Assembly (NCBI GenBank): GCA_036023115.1
Contig: JAYKKT010000059.1
Location: forward strand, 1,826,501-1,890,500
Length of the DNA stretch: 64,000 nt
Direction: 5' to 3'
DNA from: Brasenia schreberi
Lineage: Eukaryota; Streptophyta; Magnoliopsida; Nymphaeales; Cabombaceae
Numbering within the stretch: position 1 is the first letter of the stretch; every line of letters begins with the position of its first letter. Both the position numbers and the translations under genes were made by a program. The notes under the pieces were generated by a model. That model searched no databases. It was not told where the DNA came from and saw nothing but the letters and a program-made list of their open reading frames with translations. Of this stretch, positions 11,368 through 24,266 are shown piece after piece.

Positions 11368-14300
11368 TGAAAACCGCATGTTGCTCTCGAGGGTCAGAAT
11401 ATTCGATGGTCAAAAGGGCGCAATGCTTCAGAAGTACAATAGAGCGATGATGTTTGTGATCCTCATGCCAAACCGCATAGCCGGAAGAAAGAAGGTATGG
11501 TGGAAGCAGAAGCTGGCGATGGAAACCAGGAAAACAGTGAACAGGATGTGAGTGCTGAAGAAGAAGTTGGTCGAGGGTTTTCGTGCTGGAAAGATGATGA
11601 CAACAACCTGCTACTGGGAGTGTGAATTCACTCGACGCTCAGGAGCATGTCGCCGGTGTAGATCATGATGATCGAAAGGCTGCCTCTATTCGGTTGGAAG
11701 TCAGGAGAATGGTATTATCGAGACGAATGAAAGCAAAGTCGTGGAAAATAGGACGGTAGGAGTAGATGACCCTTCCATTAGGGAACACCCGGTGTCTGAA
11801 GAAGGAGATAGAATTGAGGAAGCTAAAGGAGATCAACGTGTTGAACTAAAAGAAGCAAACTTCGACACAAAAGCTGATCATTTATCTTCTCTGGACAAAA
11901 CCGAAGGGCTTGGTGGTCAAAAGGTGCAGGAGAACATGAACGAGGAAACCGACGAGTAAATGGAGGATGTTAAACTTCATGAAAATTCATATTTCGAACA
12001 AGTATTGCCAGAGGTTGTCCCATCTCAAGAGGATGATGAATTCTCCGTTGGTGATTTAGTATGGGGCAAAATTAAGAGTCATCCTTGGTGGCCGGGGCAG
12101 ATATTTCATTATGAAGATTCGTCGGAGAAAGCATTGCAGTACTGTAGGAAGGATACACGTCTGGTAACGTTTTTGGGGGATGGTACATTTGCATGGTGTG
12201 ATGAATCTCAGTTGAAACCTTTCTGGAAAAACTTCGCACATTTGTCAAAGCAGAGTTAGTTCTTTCCTCTATGCCGTTGATTGTGCACTGGGAGGTCTCT
12301 AGGCGAATAGAGTTGGGACTCACTTGCAAATGCTTGCCGGTAGAAGCCTACAACAGGCTGAAGAGCCCCGAGGTTGTGAATGCCGGCGTCCGCGTAGGAG
12401 TAAATGTACCTGATGATGTCGAGAAGTCACTCTCGGTAGCATCCTTTAAACCAGAGATCTTCCTTGAATATGTTAAAGAGTTGGCTCTATTTTGCCCTGG
12501 AAAAAGCATTAACAAGTTGGAACTTGCGTTTGTTCAAGCTCAGTTATCTGGTGAGGAGCCTGGTTTATCACCTCTAAAAGATTCCCATGCAGGAGAGTCT
12601 GTTGGGCTTGCTACCCCAAGTCATGAAGAGGGTGAGCAGATCACACTTGGTTCACTCTGAGCAAGTGGAAGGAAAAACAAAAAGTAGTTCGTCCCGGAAG
12701 CGAAGACGAGTTAACTAGAGGAAAGACCATTCCGGAGCAGAAAAAAGAAGAGCCTTGCCGAGCTGATGAATGTGGATATGTTAAATCCCCACAAAAGAAA
12801 GTAAGGAATTCTAGTTCCAGTGGAAAGAAAAAGATCAGTGGCTCTGGTTCTGAGGTGAGGGATGGTGATGATAATGTGAAATCAGGGCAAGACAAAGAGA
12901 AGTAGAAAGTGAAGTCTATTTCATCATCTAGTAGAAAGAAAAAGAACGTAGTTTCTGATTCTGAGCCGGTGCGTGATGATAACGGTGAAAAATAGAAGAG
13001 AACGAAAGAGAGGTTTATGTCGATTACACCATCCAGCCGAAAGAGAAGAGGGAAATATAAGTCTATTTCACTGTCTAGCAGAGAGAACAATGACACTAGT
13101 GTATCTGCTCGAAAGAAAAGAAGGTTGGCTTCTTCCAAGGACAGTGAAATTGCAGTGAACGGTGATAAAGAAGAAGATGAAAAAGAGAGCAACTCCCAGT
13201 CCATTTCACCACAAAGCTATAAGAGTCACAAGGTCAATGGTTTCGTGACACCTGATGGTTCTGCTCAAAAGAAAAAGCGTTCGGATTTGCCTGGAGATAG
13301 TGATACTAAAACTCCTGCAAAGAAGTCCTTCAATATAGGTGAGCGCGTCACCAAGATTGCGAGCAAGCTCACGGGGCCCTTGCCACTCACCAAGTCCAAC
13401 AAAGATACTTCTCCAAAGGACGTTCCAGATGTCAGGACGGTGGATGGTAAAGTTTCGGACGAAAATGCTACCTCACTAACACCGGAATCCAAAGGTCCGA
13501 GAAGAAAACGTCTTCCAAAGGTGACCGTTTCATCTGATAAGCTACTATTGCTGCTCAATGCGGCTACTCACAACCCCCTGTATGGAACAGATGAAAGGTT
13601 GCAATTGACTGATTTTTACCGACTTCAGGGACTCATTTTATGAGAAAGGTTCAAGCCATAAGTGGTATAAAAAGTCTCTGGTCGTAAATCTGATAAACGA
13701 ACAACTTCAGAGAGAAGCTAGTGGAGGAAATGCATCTGATTCGAAATCCGGTCTGAAAAGGTATCAGGGTCCAAGTCTGCAAAGAGGAAAGCACTGAATG
13801 CGAGTGATGAAGTTGACTATAGCAGCTCAGAAGAAGAATTATTAAAGAATACTCGTAAAAGGAAAGCTAAATTGTCCAAAGAAAAATCAGAAACGAAGCA
13901 AAGACGAACTGCCAAATCAGCAAAGGTGGACGCCTACAAAGATCTACCTGTGGTTGATGCTATCGCTTCCTCGAGTAGAGGCACTGAAGGTGAAAATGGG
14001 ACGTACAGTTCGGATGAGAAGTCTGGTGGGGAGCCCTCTCCTAAAGCACTGATCCTTAGTTTCACTGAAGGGAACTCTCTTCCTTCTGAATCTGATCTGA
14101 GTAGAATATTTAGCCGATATGGCCCCCTCGAAGAATCAGAAACGGAGGTTCTTAGAAAGATCAGCGGTGCAAGAGTGGTCTTCAGGAGGAGTTCTGACGC
14201 CGAAGTTGCGTTCAGCAGTGCTGGTAAATACAGCATTTTTGGTCCATCTCTTGTCAGTTACAAAAGAAATTAATTATGATGCATAAAGATCTTAATTATG

Positions 14301-16710
14301 TTAGATGCATAAAAGACGATGATAAAAAATTCTAGTCGCAAATGATGATATAAAAATAAGATGAAAAAACTATTTTTATAATCTTTTTAATGAAAATAAA
14401 GATGTTTGTATTAGCTTAGGAGAGTTAGAAGTCAGAAAAGTATATAAACCACAATTTCTACCGACGTATTCAAAAGAATGAAGTCAAAGAGGCTCTTAAA
14501 CATATGAAGGGTGATAAATCGGTAGGATAAGATAATATTCCTATACAAGTTTGAAAAATACTAGGAAAAATAAGAATCACTCGGCTCACAAGACTATTTA
14601 ATAAAATATGAAAAAACCAAAAGATGTCCGAAGAATGGAGAGAAGTACACTTATACTCATATGTAAAAACAAGAGAAACATTCAAAATTGTGACAATTAT
14701 CGAGGTATCAAGTTAATGAGTCATACTATGAAATTATGGGAAAGAATTATCGAACGTAGACAAAGAACCAATTTGGATTCATGTCAGGCAGATCTACTAT
14801 TAAAGCGATTCACCTTTTGAGATGTCTTATGAAATATTTTAGAGCAAAAAAGAAAGACCTTCACATGATATTTATTGATCTAGAAAAAGCTTATGATAAA
14901 GTACCGAGAGAGGTTCTTTGGACAACTTTGGAAAAAAGAGGTATCCCATTGACATATATTAACCTTATAAGAGACATGTATGATGATGCAAAAACATGTG
15001 TGAGGACTCATGAAGAATCGATAGACTTCTTTGAAGTTAATATTGGGTTACATCAAGGATCAACTTTAAGTCCATACTTATTTATAATGGTGATGGATGA
15101 GTTAACAAAACATATTGAAATGAAGTACCTTGGTGTATGTTATTTGCACATGACATTGTATTAGTGGAGGAGTCAAAGGAAAAACTTAATAGAAAATTGG
15201 AACTATGGAGAGAAACATTAGAAAGCAAAGGCCTCCGACTTAGTAGAACAAAGATTGAATATATGGAATGTAAGTTTGATCATTTGGTTATTTCAGAGGA
15301 CATAGAAATTAAAATTGGCACACATTGCATTCCCCAAAAGGAAAGTTTTAAATACTTAGGGTCAATTTTTCAGAGTGATGGAAGAATTGATGGAGATGTT
15401 ACACATAGAATTAATGCTGGTTGGTTAAAATGGAAAGGAACATCAGGTATTCTTTGTGATAAGAAGATACCAATAAAATTAAAAGGTAAATATTATAGAG
15501 CAACAATTAGGCCTGCCATGTTTTATGGTTTTGAGTGTTGGGCAGTTAATCATTAACATGTACAAAAGATGTCTGTGACATAAACGAAGATGTTGAGATA
15601 GATGAGTGGTCATACAAGAAAAGACCGTATACATAATGAAGTTATTAGAAACAAATTAGGAGTGACACCAATTGAGGATAAAATGAGAGAACATCGTTTA
15701 AGATGGTTTGGACATAAGAAAGAAGATCAAAAGAAGAACCTTTAAGAAGGTTAGAAAAACTAAATTTGAAAAGTATTAAAAGAGGTAGAGGACGACGACA
15801 AAAGTGTTAAAAAGAAACAATAAAACACTATCTAGCTTATTAGGAGTTAACTGCTAACATGGCACACGATAGGGATCTGTGAAAACAAAGAATCCATGTA
15901 GCCGACCCCGTCTAGTGTGGGAAAAGGTGTTGTTGTCTTGTCAGTTACAAGCTTAGGTATTTTTCTTCGACACCTAAAGATTCTCCTAGAACGACGATAC
16001 GAGACATAAAGGATGCTGCTTCTGCTGAGGGCAGTGTGGAATCTCCATTTCCTGGTGAAGATGATCTAAGGGTATCAGGTAATTTCTTTGTTTTCCTCCA
16101 CAAAATTTATTATTGGCAGTTGTCTAAATTGTTTTGTTGTCATGTTATCTGTTTTTTATGACATTTAATCTGTTCCTTTCATTTATCTGTTTCAGCTGAA
16201 GCGCAGAACTGAGGAATTGAAGCAGAGTTGCATCTGTGGTTTGTATTCCAGGCTGATACGGTGTACCTAACAAAGGGAGCTCTGTGAAAGAGGTAAGCAG
16301 ACTTTTGGTAGCGTCGTTACGTGATACTTTAACTTTATCCAGTACTTTGTTTTGGCAAAGTTGCAACCCTTTCTGGTTGGAAGGAATTCACATGTATTCC
16401 TGGAGAGTGATGTATACACACTAATTTTAAGAAAGCATGAAGTCCCTGCAGCCTTGTCATGGGGTTATGAAATAATCTTCTCTACTCCTTTACCAAGGTG
16501 TCGTTCTTCTGACGTGCCTTTTTGCTGGGTTTGGTGCCATATCCTACTTAGTACAAAGTGCTACATATTATATTAACTCAATTGGCTCACTTCATGCAGA
16601 TTTCCCGTTGCTGCTTTGTTTTTTTGTTTTTCAACTTGGAGAAACCACCTTTTGAGGTGTGGATACAACCCAACGTACAACTTTAAAGCCAAGATAACCC
16701 TCGCTGCTGA
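11368..16710 (+). pseudogene. Decayed, 5'-truncated duplicate of the PWWP-domain gene
   Basis: From about 11368 the plus strand aligns with the intact minus-strand gene from about 23590 downward, through its stop, single 3' intron and 3' flank to about 19790. The PWWP domain is still readable at 12036-12255 (VWGKIKSHPWWPGQIFHYED). Lesions include GAA to TAA at 11957, a five-base deletion after the KQS codons at about 12255, TGG to TAG at about 12994 and loss of the segment equivalent to SAFYSSKGYTTLPSFHIYGG near 12548. The 117-base intron (16079-16195) and the same terminal TGA are kept, so the copy arose by DNA duplication, not by reverse transcription. It holds sequence near 11880-11940 that the intact gene lacks, so the intact gene has also changed since the split. 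An RTE LINE interrupts it at 14264-15935. Confidence 0.93.
14264..15935 (+). mobile_element. 5'-truncated RTE LINE inserted in the PWWP pseudogene
   Basis: The copy starts inside the region matching about 353 of the first LINE and ends with the GCCGACCCCGTCTAGTGTGG signature and a short TGTTGTTGT tail. It is flanked by a direct repeat, TCTTGTCAGTTACAA, at 14249-14263 and 15936-15950. The intact paralog has this site once (minus strand, near 20645-20670), so the junctions are exact. The coding sequence is decayed: several stops, and the catalytic block reads FAHD where the first copy has FADD (about 15140). Confidence 0.95.
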
Positions 16711-17384
16711 ATTGGGTTGCACTGGATGCCACTTCTCTCTGCTATTAACCTTCTCTGACCCTGCTGAATTGGTTTTCCTTGCCCTGAGCCGAAGCCCAGA
16801 AACCCGTTAATCCCTGCATTGTTTAGATCAGATTGGTTTTCAGTCCCCATAGATCAGAACAAGAATTGCCCAGTGGAAACCCCCATCAGCTGTTTGTTTT
16901 ATTGCTGAAGCTCAATGCTGTGTATTATGTTCGGAAAGGATGGCTAAGCAGCTCATTGGAGATTGCTTGGCAAGAGTTTGCAGATCTCGGTCATGCGTTC
17001 GACAAGGTTAAGCCACTCCCTCCATGCCAGGTTCAGTTACAGATTTACCACAATTTCATATTGCAAACTTGTGACTTCTCAAACCAAGATCCCCAGTTTA
17101 TAAGTCGAAACATTGAGAAACTGTAGGCCTTAATTCTTTGAAACATGATCCCTGCAACTGTGATTCTCATAAAAGAAACTTGAGATTGGTTAGTTAAATA
17201 TCGTTTAGCATGGTAAGAAGTATCAATCCAATGCATCGTGTCGGATCTGCATTGTGCAGGATATCCACCAATAAATGGGTGTAATGTGTAATTGACATAG
17301 TTACCTGACTGATAAACAATTCAACGTGATACATATCCACATTGCATCTATCTACTCACACAACAATATCTCAGCCACACCTGC
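16711..17384 (+). other. Spacer between the two PWWP copies, unidentified open frame
   Basis: Beyond about 16710 similarity to the 3' flank of the intact gene fades. An open frame at 16833-17126 (97 codons, with VYYVRKGWLSSSLEIAWQEF) is compositionally protein-like but I do not recognise it and it has no visible splice partner. It is not called as a gene. Confidence 0.35.
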
Positions 17385-17492
17385 ACAACGAGCAATATTC
17401 ACCTCGCTAGGGGATTGGCTTACAAGTCGAAGATCATCGGTTCGCTGGTGCGTGCCTCTGGCTTTGACCTCCCCATTGTGCAAGAAAGATTT
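17385..17492 (+). mobile_element. tRNA-derived SINE, family 1
   Basis: Begins CACAACGAGCAATATTCACC, has the GCTAGGGGATTGGC block, a weak B box (ATCATCGGTTCGCTGG) and ends TTTGACCTCCCCATTGTGCA. The same layout is seen at 57422-57535. Confidence 0.7.
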
Positions 17493-17613
17493 AGCCACCC
17501 ATTTTCTGCCGAATACACTACTAGTATAGAAACCACCTCATTATTGTTGGCGTACTTACTACCAAACACAAACATCTTGAAGAGGTGAAGAAGCTGTAAA
17601 AGGTGAAAAGGCC

Positions 17614-18018
17614 ATGAACAGTGATCAAACCGTAAATAGTGAAAAAAATATAAAAATAAAAGGTGAAAAAGCTGTAAATGATGATCAAGTCATAAATGGT
17701 GATCAAGCGGAAGAGCAAGAGATGGCCTTGATACATTACTCGCAACAATTGAATTTTCATCGGGATATAATCAAAGGGTCGACGTGTGCTCAAAGACATA
17801 AATACCGACGCCAGATTGCAGCATTACCATTTAGAAGATCATCAAACCCTGGGTATCTCTTAATGCCCCATTCCTTGTTAGGTAAACAGTGGATGAGTAA
17901 CTCTGGAACTGACAATATTGAGGCGATTCCTCTGATACGAGCCATGGTTGACAAGTTAGAACACAAATTTCTGGACAACGAGGACGACGTATCGCCGAAA
18001 CAAATAACAGAAGTCTAA
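17614..18018 (+). other. Unidentified 134-codon open frame
   Basis: The first third is encoded by an imperfect tandem repeat (units GGTGAAAAGGC..AGTGATCAAACC and GGTGAAAAAGC..GATGATCAAGTC), giving a low-complexity NSDQTVNSEKN-like start. The rest (RRSSNPGYLLMPHSLLGKQW..NIEAIPLIRAMVDKLEHKF) is not low complexity but matches no family I know. It could be a remnant exon, an orphan or chance. Confidence 0.25.
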
Positions 18019-19790
18019 TATCAGCAGAACTTATAAATCCCAGATATAGGTCACTTTAGCATTTACTTTTTACAAAGTAAGGTTTACCATTTTCATTCAA
18101 TATATCTAAGGTCTGCTCCTGCATCTTTTACGGGGTTCACCGTCTAATTACTCAACTTTGACACTTGAGAACTGGATTGACAAGGATGAGCGACCCAAGC
18201 GGTAGGAGTTGTTTCCATTGAAAAGCTTCTGAATTCGCTTGGATCAAAGCTTGGAAAAGTTTGAAGCTCAGGCGCCCATCTTTTGCCTCAAGTCACTGTG
18301 AAGAGAAGTGAAGAATGAAAATCATTAAAAAAGGATTTATTGTGTAAAAAAAATCAAGGAGAGAGATAGACCATCTCTTAAAATTGTCTGCTTACCCCAC
18401 CTGGTGTGCATAATGGTAGAAACTAATAAAAAACTAGCTTCAAAAGCCAAGAATGCAACCAACTTGACATATGTTAGTAACATTACATACTAATATATCC
18501 AAATCCCTAATATGTCCAAATCTCAACCGAACGATTGAGATTTGGATTTAAAAATAAAATATACTTATACTTTTCAAGTCTAATTAATTCAAAACACGAA
18601 TTGTTGCTTTTTAAATTAAAACCTCAGCTATCCATCTTTTAAATTGAATGATGCAACAAGTATAATTTGGACGGCAAAATTCGACAAAGTAAGGCAGTAG
18701 CAGAGTCACCCACCAACCAAAAGGTCAGGAATCCGACACTCGCGTGTGCGTCTAGTAGGGGTCTGCCTAACCCCATCTTGGCTATCAGGGAAAAAAGGAG
18801 GCAGAAACCCAAACTACTGCACAGCAATGCCAAAAAAAGCAACTTCCTCACGACCATTCGGCAAAGGAATTGTTAATCACCAATAGAGGTTGATTGCTAA
18901 TGCAATGAACGGCTCCAAATTATTTTTTCATGAAAAGGGGTGGTAAGGTGATATCCCTCTCTATATTGATCCAAAGAATATACTACATAGCCAATTTGGT
19001 GGTTTAGATTTCGGCGAAAGCCATTTGCCTTCTAAGAATCAATATAGCCCAAGCTCGATCAAGCTTCCCTCGAGTTCAATCTGATTATTTCACCCAGGAG
19101 AAGAGTCAAGTTTGCCTGTACTCCTGTTAGACCCCTATCGCACAACCATTTTTCTCACAACCTCATCTCTGTTTCCGATTTCCCATATGCAAAACACATC
19201 TACTTCGACATCCTCATTTTCTAGTTAAGGTCAACTGACATGCAGTAACCAGAATCGCTGTCATGGCGTTTCCATATCTCCAACATGACCTTACAAATGT
19301 AACTGCTTCAACATCTTGACCTCACAACAATCATGATCAACAGCTGACAGTGGCAAGTATCCACAATCGCTTTCATGGAATTCCAAACACGAAATCTCAA
19401 AATAGGCACGCTCATTCACTTATAAGAAAATCAGATATTTAGATAAAAAAACGATGGCACGTGAAGGATCATGGCATGATTTGAAATTCATACTCATAAT
19501 TGTCCAACCTACTTCATTGTAGCAATGAGAATTTGCAAAATGGATAAAATACGTTACCTGGCAATGCATTCAGCAGGTACTTTGAAGTCACCTGTTGCTT
19601 CTATCTAATGCATTTGCTTAGCAAAGAACAACAGAAAGATGAAAATGAAGAGCGATAAGCTCAATGATAAAGCAGTGAACCACAGCCCCAAAGAACGTTT
19701 AGCGCAATGGGAAGAGCCTTTGGCTACTATGCAGGCGGGTCAAGGCTACAGATCCACAAGCAGTGCCACCATGCATGCTGATTCCTAGTA
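18019..19790. other. Spacer, no gene seen
   Basis: AT-rich spacer up to the distal edge of the duplicated 3' flank of the intact PWWP gene. Short open frames (18639-18876, both strands) show nothing recognisable. Confidence 0.5.
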
Positions 19791-20383
19791 CAGAGCTGTG
19801 AAGGTTGTCGTAGATTTAGAGTTGTAGGTTTGGTTGTTTCTATCCCTCAAAGGGTGGTCTCTCCATGTTATAAATTGGAAAAAGAAAGAAAAACAAGAAA
19901 GCAGCACATGAGAAATCTGCGCAAAGTGAACCGGTTGAAATATATAAGCTGAAACACAATTAAGCAGCATTTTGGGTGAAAAAGTATATGTTAAGCCACA
20001 GCGGATAATGAAAGTTTAAACAAGAACAAAACTAAGTAGGAATGTGGCACTAAAACCAGCAAGAAGGCACACCGGCAAGACAATGGTAGGGCCATAGAAT
20101 AAGATATTATTTTGGAACCCCAGGACCACGACAAGGCCGTAAGGACTTCATGCCATTTTAAAATTACAGTGTATACATTATTCTCCACAAATACATGGAG
20201 AATGCATGTGAATTCCTTCCAACCAGCATGGACGACAGCTTTAACAAAACAAAGTACACGATAAAGTATCACCACCTAACAACGCTACCCAAAGTCCGTC
20301 TACCTCTTTCACAGAGTTCCCTTTGTTAAATACACCGTACCAGTGTGGTATAGAAAACATTTATGCAACTTTGCTTCGATTCG

Positions 20384-23300
20384 TCAGTTCTGCGCTTCAG
20401 CTGAAGCAGATGAAAAAAAAGAAACAGACAAAATGCCATAAGAAACAGATAAAAATGCAGAAAAATAATTTAGGCAACTTCCAGGAATAAATCTTTTGGA
20501 GGAAAACAAAGAAATTACCTGAATCCCTTAGCTCATCTTCTCCAGGAAATGGAGATACCACGTTGCTCTCAGCAGAGGCAGCATCCTTTATGCCTCGCAT
20601 CGTAGTTCTTGGAGAATCTTTAGATGTCGAAGAAAGATACCTAAGCCTGTAACTGACAAGCGATGGACCAAAAATGCTGTATTTACCAGCACTACTAAAT
20701 GCAGCTTCGGCATCCGGACGCCTCTTGAAGACCACTCTGGCACGGCTGGTCTTTCTAAGAACCTCAGTCTCTGATTCTTCAAGGGGGCCATATCGGCTAA
20801 ATATTCTACTCAGATCAGATTCTGAAGGAAGGGCATCCCCTTCTGCGAAATTAAGGATCAGTGCTGTAGGAGAGGACGCTCCACCGGACTTCTCGTCCGA
20901 ACTGTGCATCCCGTTTTCACCTTCAGTGCCTTTACTCGAGGAAGCGTTAGCATCACCTGCTGGTGAGTCTTTGTCTGCGTTCAGCTTTGCTGATTTAGGA
21001 GTTCGTCTTTGCTTCTTTTCTGATTTTTCTGGGAAGGCTTTAGCTTTCCTTTTAAGTTTCTTCTTCAATAATTCTTCAGCACTGCTATACTCCACTTCGT
21101 CACTCGTATTAAATGGCTTCCCCTTTCCAGACTTGGCCTCTGATGACTTTTTCGCACCAGACTTTGAATTAGCTGAATGTCCTCTATTAGTTTCTGTCTC
21201 TGAAGATGCTCGTTTATCAGATTTACGACCCACTTTCTCCAGAGACTTCTTATACCACTTATAGCTTGAGCCTTTCTCACAAAATGAGTCCCTGAAGCCA
21301 GTGAAGAAATCAACTAATTCCGGCCTTTCATCTATCCCATACAAGGGATCGTGAGCAGCCGCACGGAGCAGCAATAGTAGCTCATCAGATAAAATAGTCA
21401 CCTTTGGAAGACGTTTTCTTTCCTGGCCTTTGGATTCAGGCGCTGGTGAGGTAGCATTGTCGCCCGAAACTCTGCTATCCACCACATCTGTAAAGTCCTT
21501 TAGAGAAATATCTTTGTTGGACTTAATGAGTGGAGAGGGTCCCGTGAGCTTGCTTGCAATCTTGGTAATGCGGTCGCCTATATTGAAGGCCTTCTGGACA
21601 GGAGTTTTAGTATCGGCGGACAAATACGAACTTTTTTTCTTCTGATCAGAACCATCAGGTGTTGCAGAATCATCGACTCTTTTGTGCCTTTTACGGCTTG
21701 GTGCTGAAATTGACTGAGGGTAACTCTTTTTATCACCATCGTCCTTGTCACTAAACCCTGCAACTTCACGATCCTCGAAAGAAGCCAACTTTCTTTTCTT
21801 TTGAGCAGATTTCACGGAATCAGAACCGCTGGTGCTCTTTTTGTTTCCGCTAGACAGGGAAACGGACATAGATTTCTCTCCTCTCTTTTGGCTGGATGGT
21901 GTAACGGACACAGACTTCCTCCCTTTCTTTCTCTTCCATTTTTCGTCGTTATCATCATATACCGGCTCAGAATCAGAAACCACGTCCTTCTTTTTCTTTC
22001 CACTAGATGATGAAACAGACCTTGATTTCACATCATTACCACCGCCCCTCAGCTCAGGATCAGAGCCACTGATTTTTTTCTTTCTACTGGAACTAGAATT
22101 CCTCGCTTTCTTCTGTGGGAATTTAACATCCTTATCTACATTCATCAGCTCGGCAAGGCTCTTCTGCTTTCTGCTACGGAATGGACTTTCCTCTAACACT
22201 CGTCTTCGCTTGCGAGATGAACTAGCTTTTGTTTTTCCTTCACCACTCTCTGAGACCGAACGATGTGTGATCTGCTCATCCGCTTTATGACTTGTGGTAG
22301 CAATCCCAACAGAGTCTTCCGCATCAGAATCTTTTACAGGTGATAAACCAGGGTCATCAAAACCGCCATAAATGTGAAATGATGGGAGTGTTGTATAACC
22401 TTTTGATGAATAAAAGGCAGATAACTGAGCCTGAACAAACGTAAGTTCCAATTTGTTAAAGCTTTTTCCAGGGAAAAATAGAGACAACTGTTTGACATAT
22501 TCAAGGAAGATCTCCGGTTTAAAGGATACTACTGAGAGAGACTTCTCAACATCATCGGGAACAGTTACGCCTGTGCGAACCCCGGTATTCACAACCTCAG
22601 GACTCTTCAGCCTGTTGTAAGCTTCTACCGGCAAGCATTTGCAAGTGAGTCCCAACTCTATTCGCCTAGAGACTTCTCCCAGTGCACAATCAATGGCATA
22701 GAGGAAAGAACTAAGACTGCTCTGCTTTGACAAATGGGCGAAGTTTTCCCAGAAAGGTTTCAACTGAGATTCATCACACCATGCAAATGTACCATCCCCC
22801 CAAAACGCTACCAGATAGGTATCCTTCCTACAGTACTGCAATGCTTTCTCCGACGAATCTTCATAATGAAATATCTGCCCCGGCCACCAAGGATGACTCT
22901 TTATTTTGCCCCATACTAAATCACCAATGAAGAATTCATCGTCGTCTTGAGATGGGACAACTTCTGGCAATACCTGTTCGAAATATAAATTTTCATGAAG
23001 TTCGGCATCCTCCATTTCCTCGTCGATTTCCTCGATTGTACTCTCCGACACATTTGGCATATCAGGTGAATTATCAGCTTCTGCATCGAGGTTTGAATCT
23101 TTTAGTTCAGCAACCAGATCTCCATTTGTTTCCTCAATTCTATCTCCTTCCTCAGAAACCGGATGTTCCCCAGTAAAAGAGCCATCCACTCCCGCTATCC
23201 TATTTTCCACATCTTTGCTTTCATTTGTATCAATGCTTCCATTATCCCGACTTCCGACCTGTATAGAGGCACCGTCTCCAGCATCATGAGCTACACCGGC

Positions 23301-24266
23301 AACATGGCCCTGAGTGTTTAGTGAGTTCGCACGGTCAGTTGCAGAATTGTTTTCATCATCTATCGAGCATGAAAACCCTCGGCCAAGTTCTTCTTCAGCA
23401 CCCACATCCTGTTCATCATTTTCCTCGTTTCCATCGGTACCTTCTGTCTCCACCAAACCTTCTTTCTTCTGGCTATGCGGTTCGGCATGAGCATCACAAG
23501 CATCACCGCTCTCTTGTACTCCTGAAGTATTGCCCTCTTTTGACGATCCAACATTCTGACCCTCAGGAGCAACGCAATCCACATCCATCATCGTTGACTC
23601 ACTAGTCTTACTATGAACCGGAGGAAAATCACCACAAGCAGTGGCTTCCTCACTAAAAACTTCAATATGTTTAGAATGAGTTACCAAAACAACCTTATCT
23701 CCAACCTCATCAGCGTGATTTTCGAACAACTCAGAATCGTTGTCTTCGCTCTTTTCATCTGGATTCGAACCAATGACAGGATTCTCCTCGTTTTCGTTCA
23801 CATCTAAATCTTCAGTGCTATTACCCATTTCGCAATCAGGGAGACGGTCGCTCGATTCTCCGGCCCACTCAGAGACGTCCGTTTCTTCATACTTGTCACT
23901 TATCTTTACATCAACCCGTTCATCCAACGGTACAACTTTCTCATCCCGAACCCCGGTTATTACCTCTATGATTTCTACAGACGTCCTTGCGACCACAGCA
24001 CCAGCAGCACGCCCCCCTCCATCACGAACCAGAGCTCCCTGGTCTTCAACGGGCAGAGAAGGGTTTTCCACTTCTCCATCGCCGCCCTTAGCCGCGTCGT
24101 CTCCAGAGGACGCCCCCGTGTAGTTGTTCACCTTCCCTTCACGTGAAGCAGGGTCATACGCGGAGTTCTTCGATACTGTTTTTTCCACAGGAACCCTAGA
24201 ATTCTCGCCCTCTTCTCCAATGAGTATATTGGAGTTCAAATCTGGACCTTCCGTAGCACCATTCAT
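20384..24266 (-). CDS. PWWP-domain chromatin protein (plant PDP-like)
   Basis: A 1254-aa protein from two exons, 24266-20519 and 20400-20384 (intron 118 bases; last residues AEAQN). I chose ATG 24266 (MNGATEGPDL); the longer frame upstream begins at a TTG. Residues 1 to about 440 are acidic and disordered. A PWWP domain at about 445-540 holds GDLVWGKIKSHPWWPGQIFH; such domains bind methylated histone tails and DNA. A Lys/Ser-rich stretch of about 640-900 resembles nuclear localisation sequence. Then come the FNIGDRITKIASKLTGPSP block, the DPLYGIDERPELVDFFTGFR block and, at about 1130-1210, an RRM-like fold (ALILNFAEGDALPSESDLSR, IFSRYGPLEE). Plant PDP-type proteins of this layout act with MSI4/5 in histone-modifying complexes; that role is inferred by family. 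A decayed copy lies opposite at 11368-16710. Confidence 0.92.

Noticed and set aside
12641..13204. 187-codon minus-strand open frame opposite the PWWP copy
   Set aside because: Shadow of the Ser/Lys-rich coding strand (AGA/TCA codons read in reverse as Ser/Phe/Leu runs).
20397..20518. Hydrophobic C-terminal tail of the PWWP open frame (FFVFLQKIYSW and on)
   Set aside because: This is read-through of the intron after a CAG|GTAATT donor. The spliced end is AEAQN, and the same intron and stop are conserved in the duplicate.
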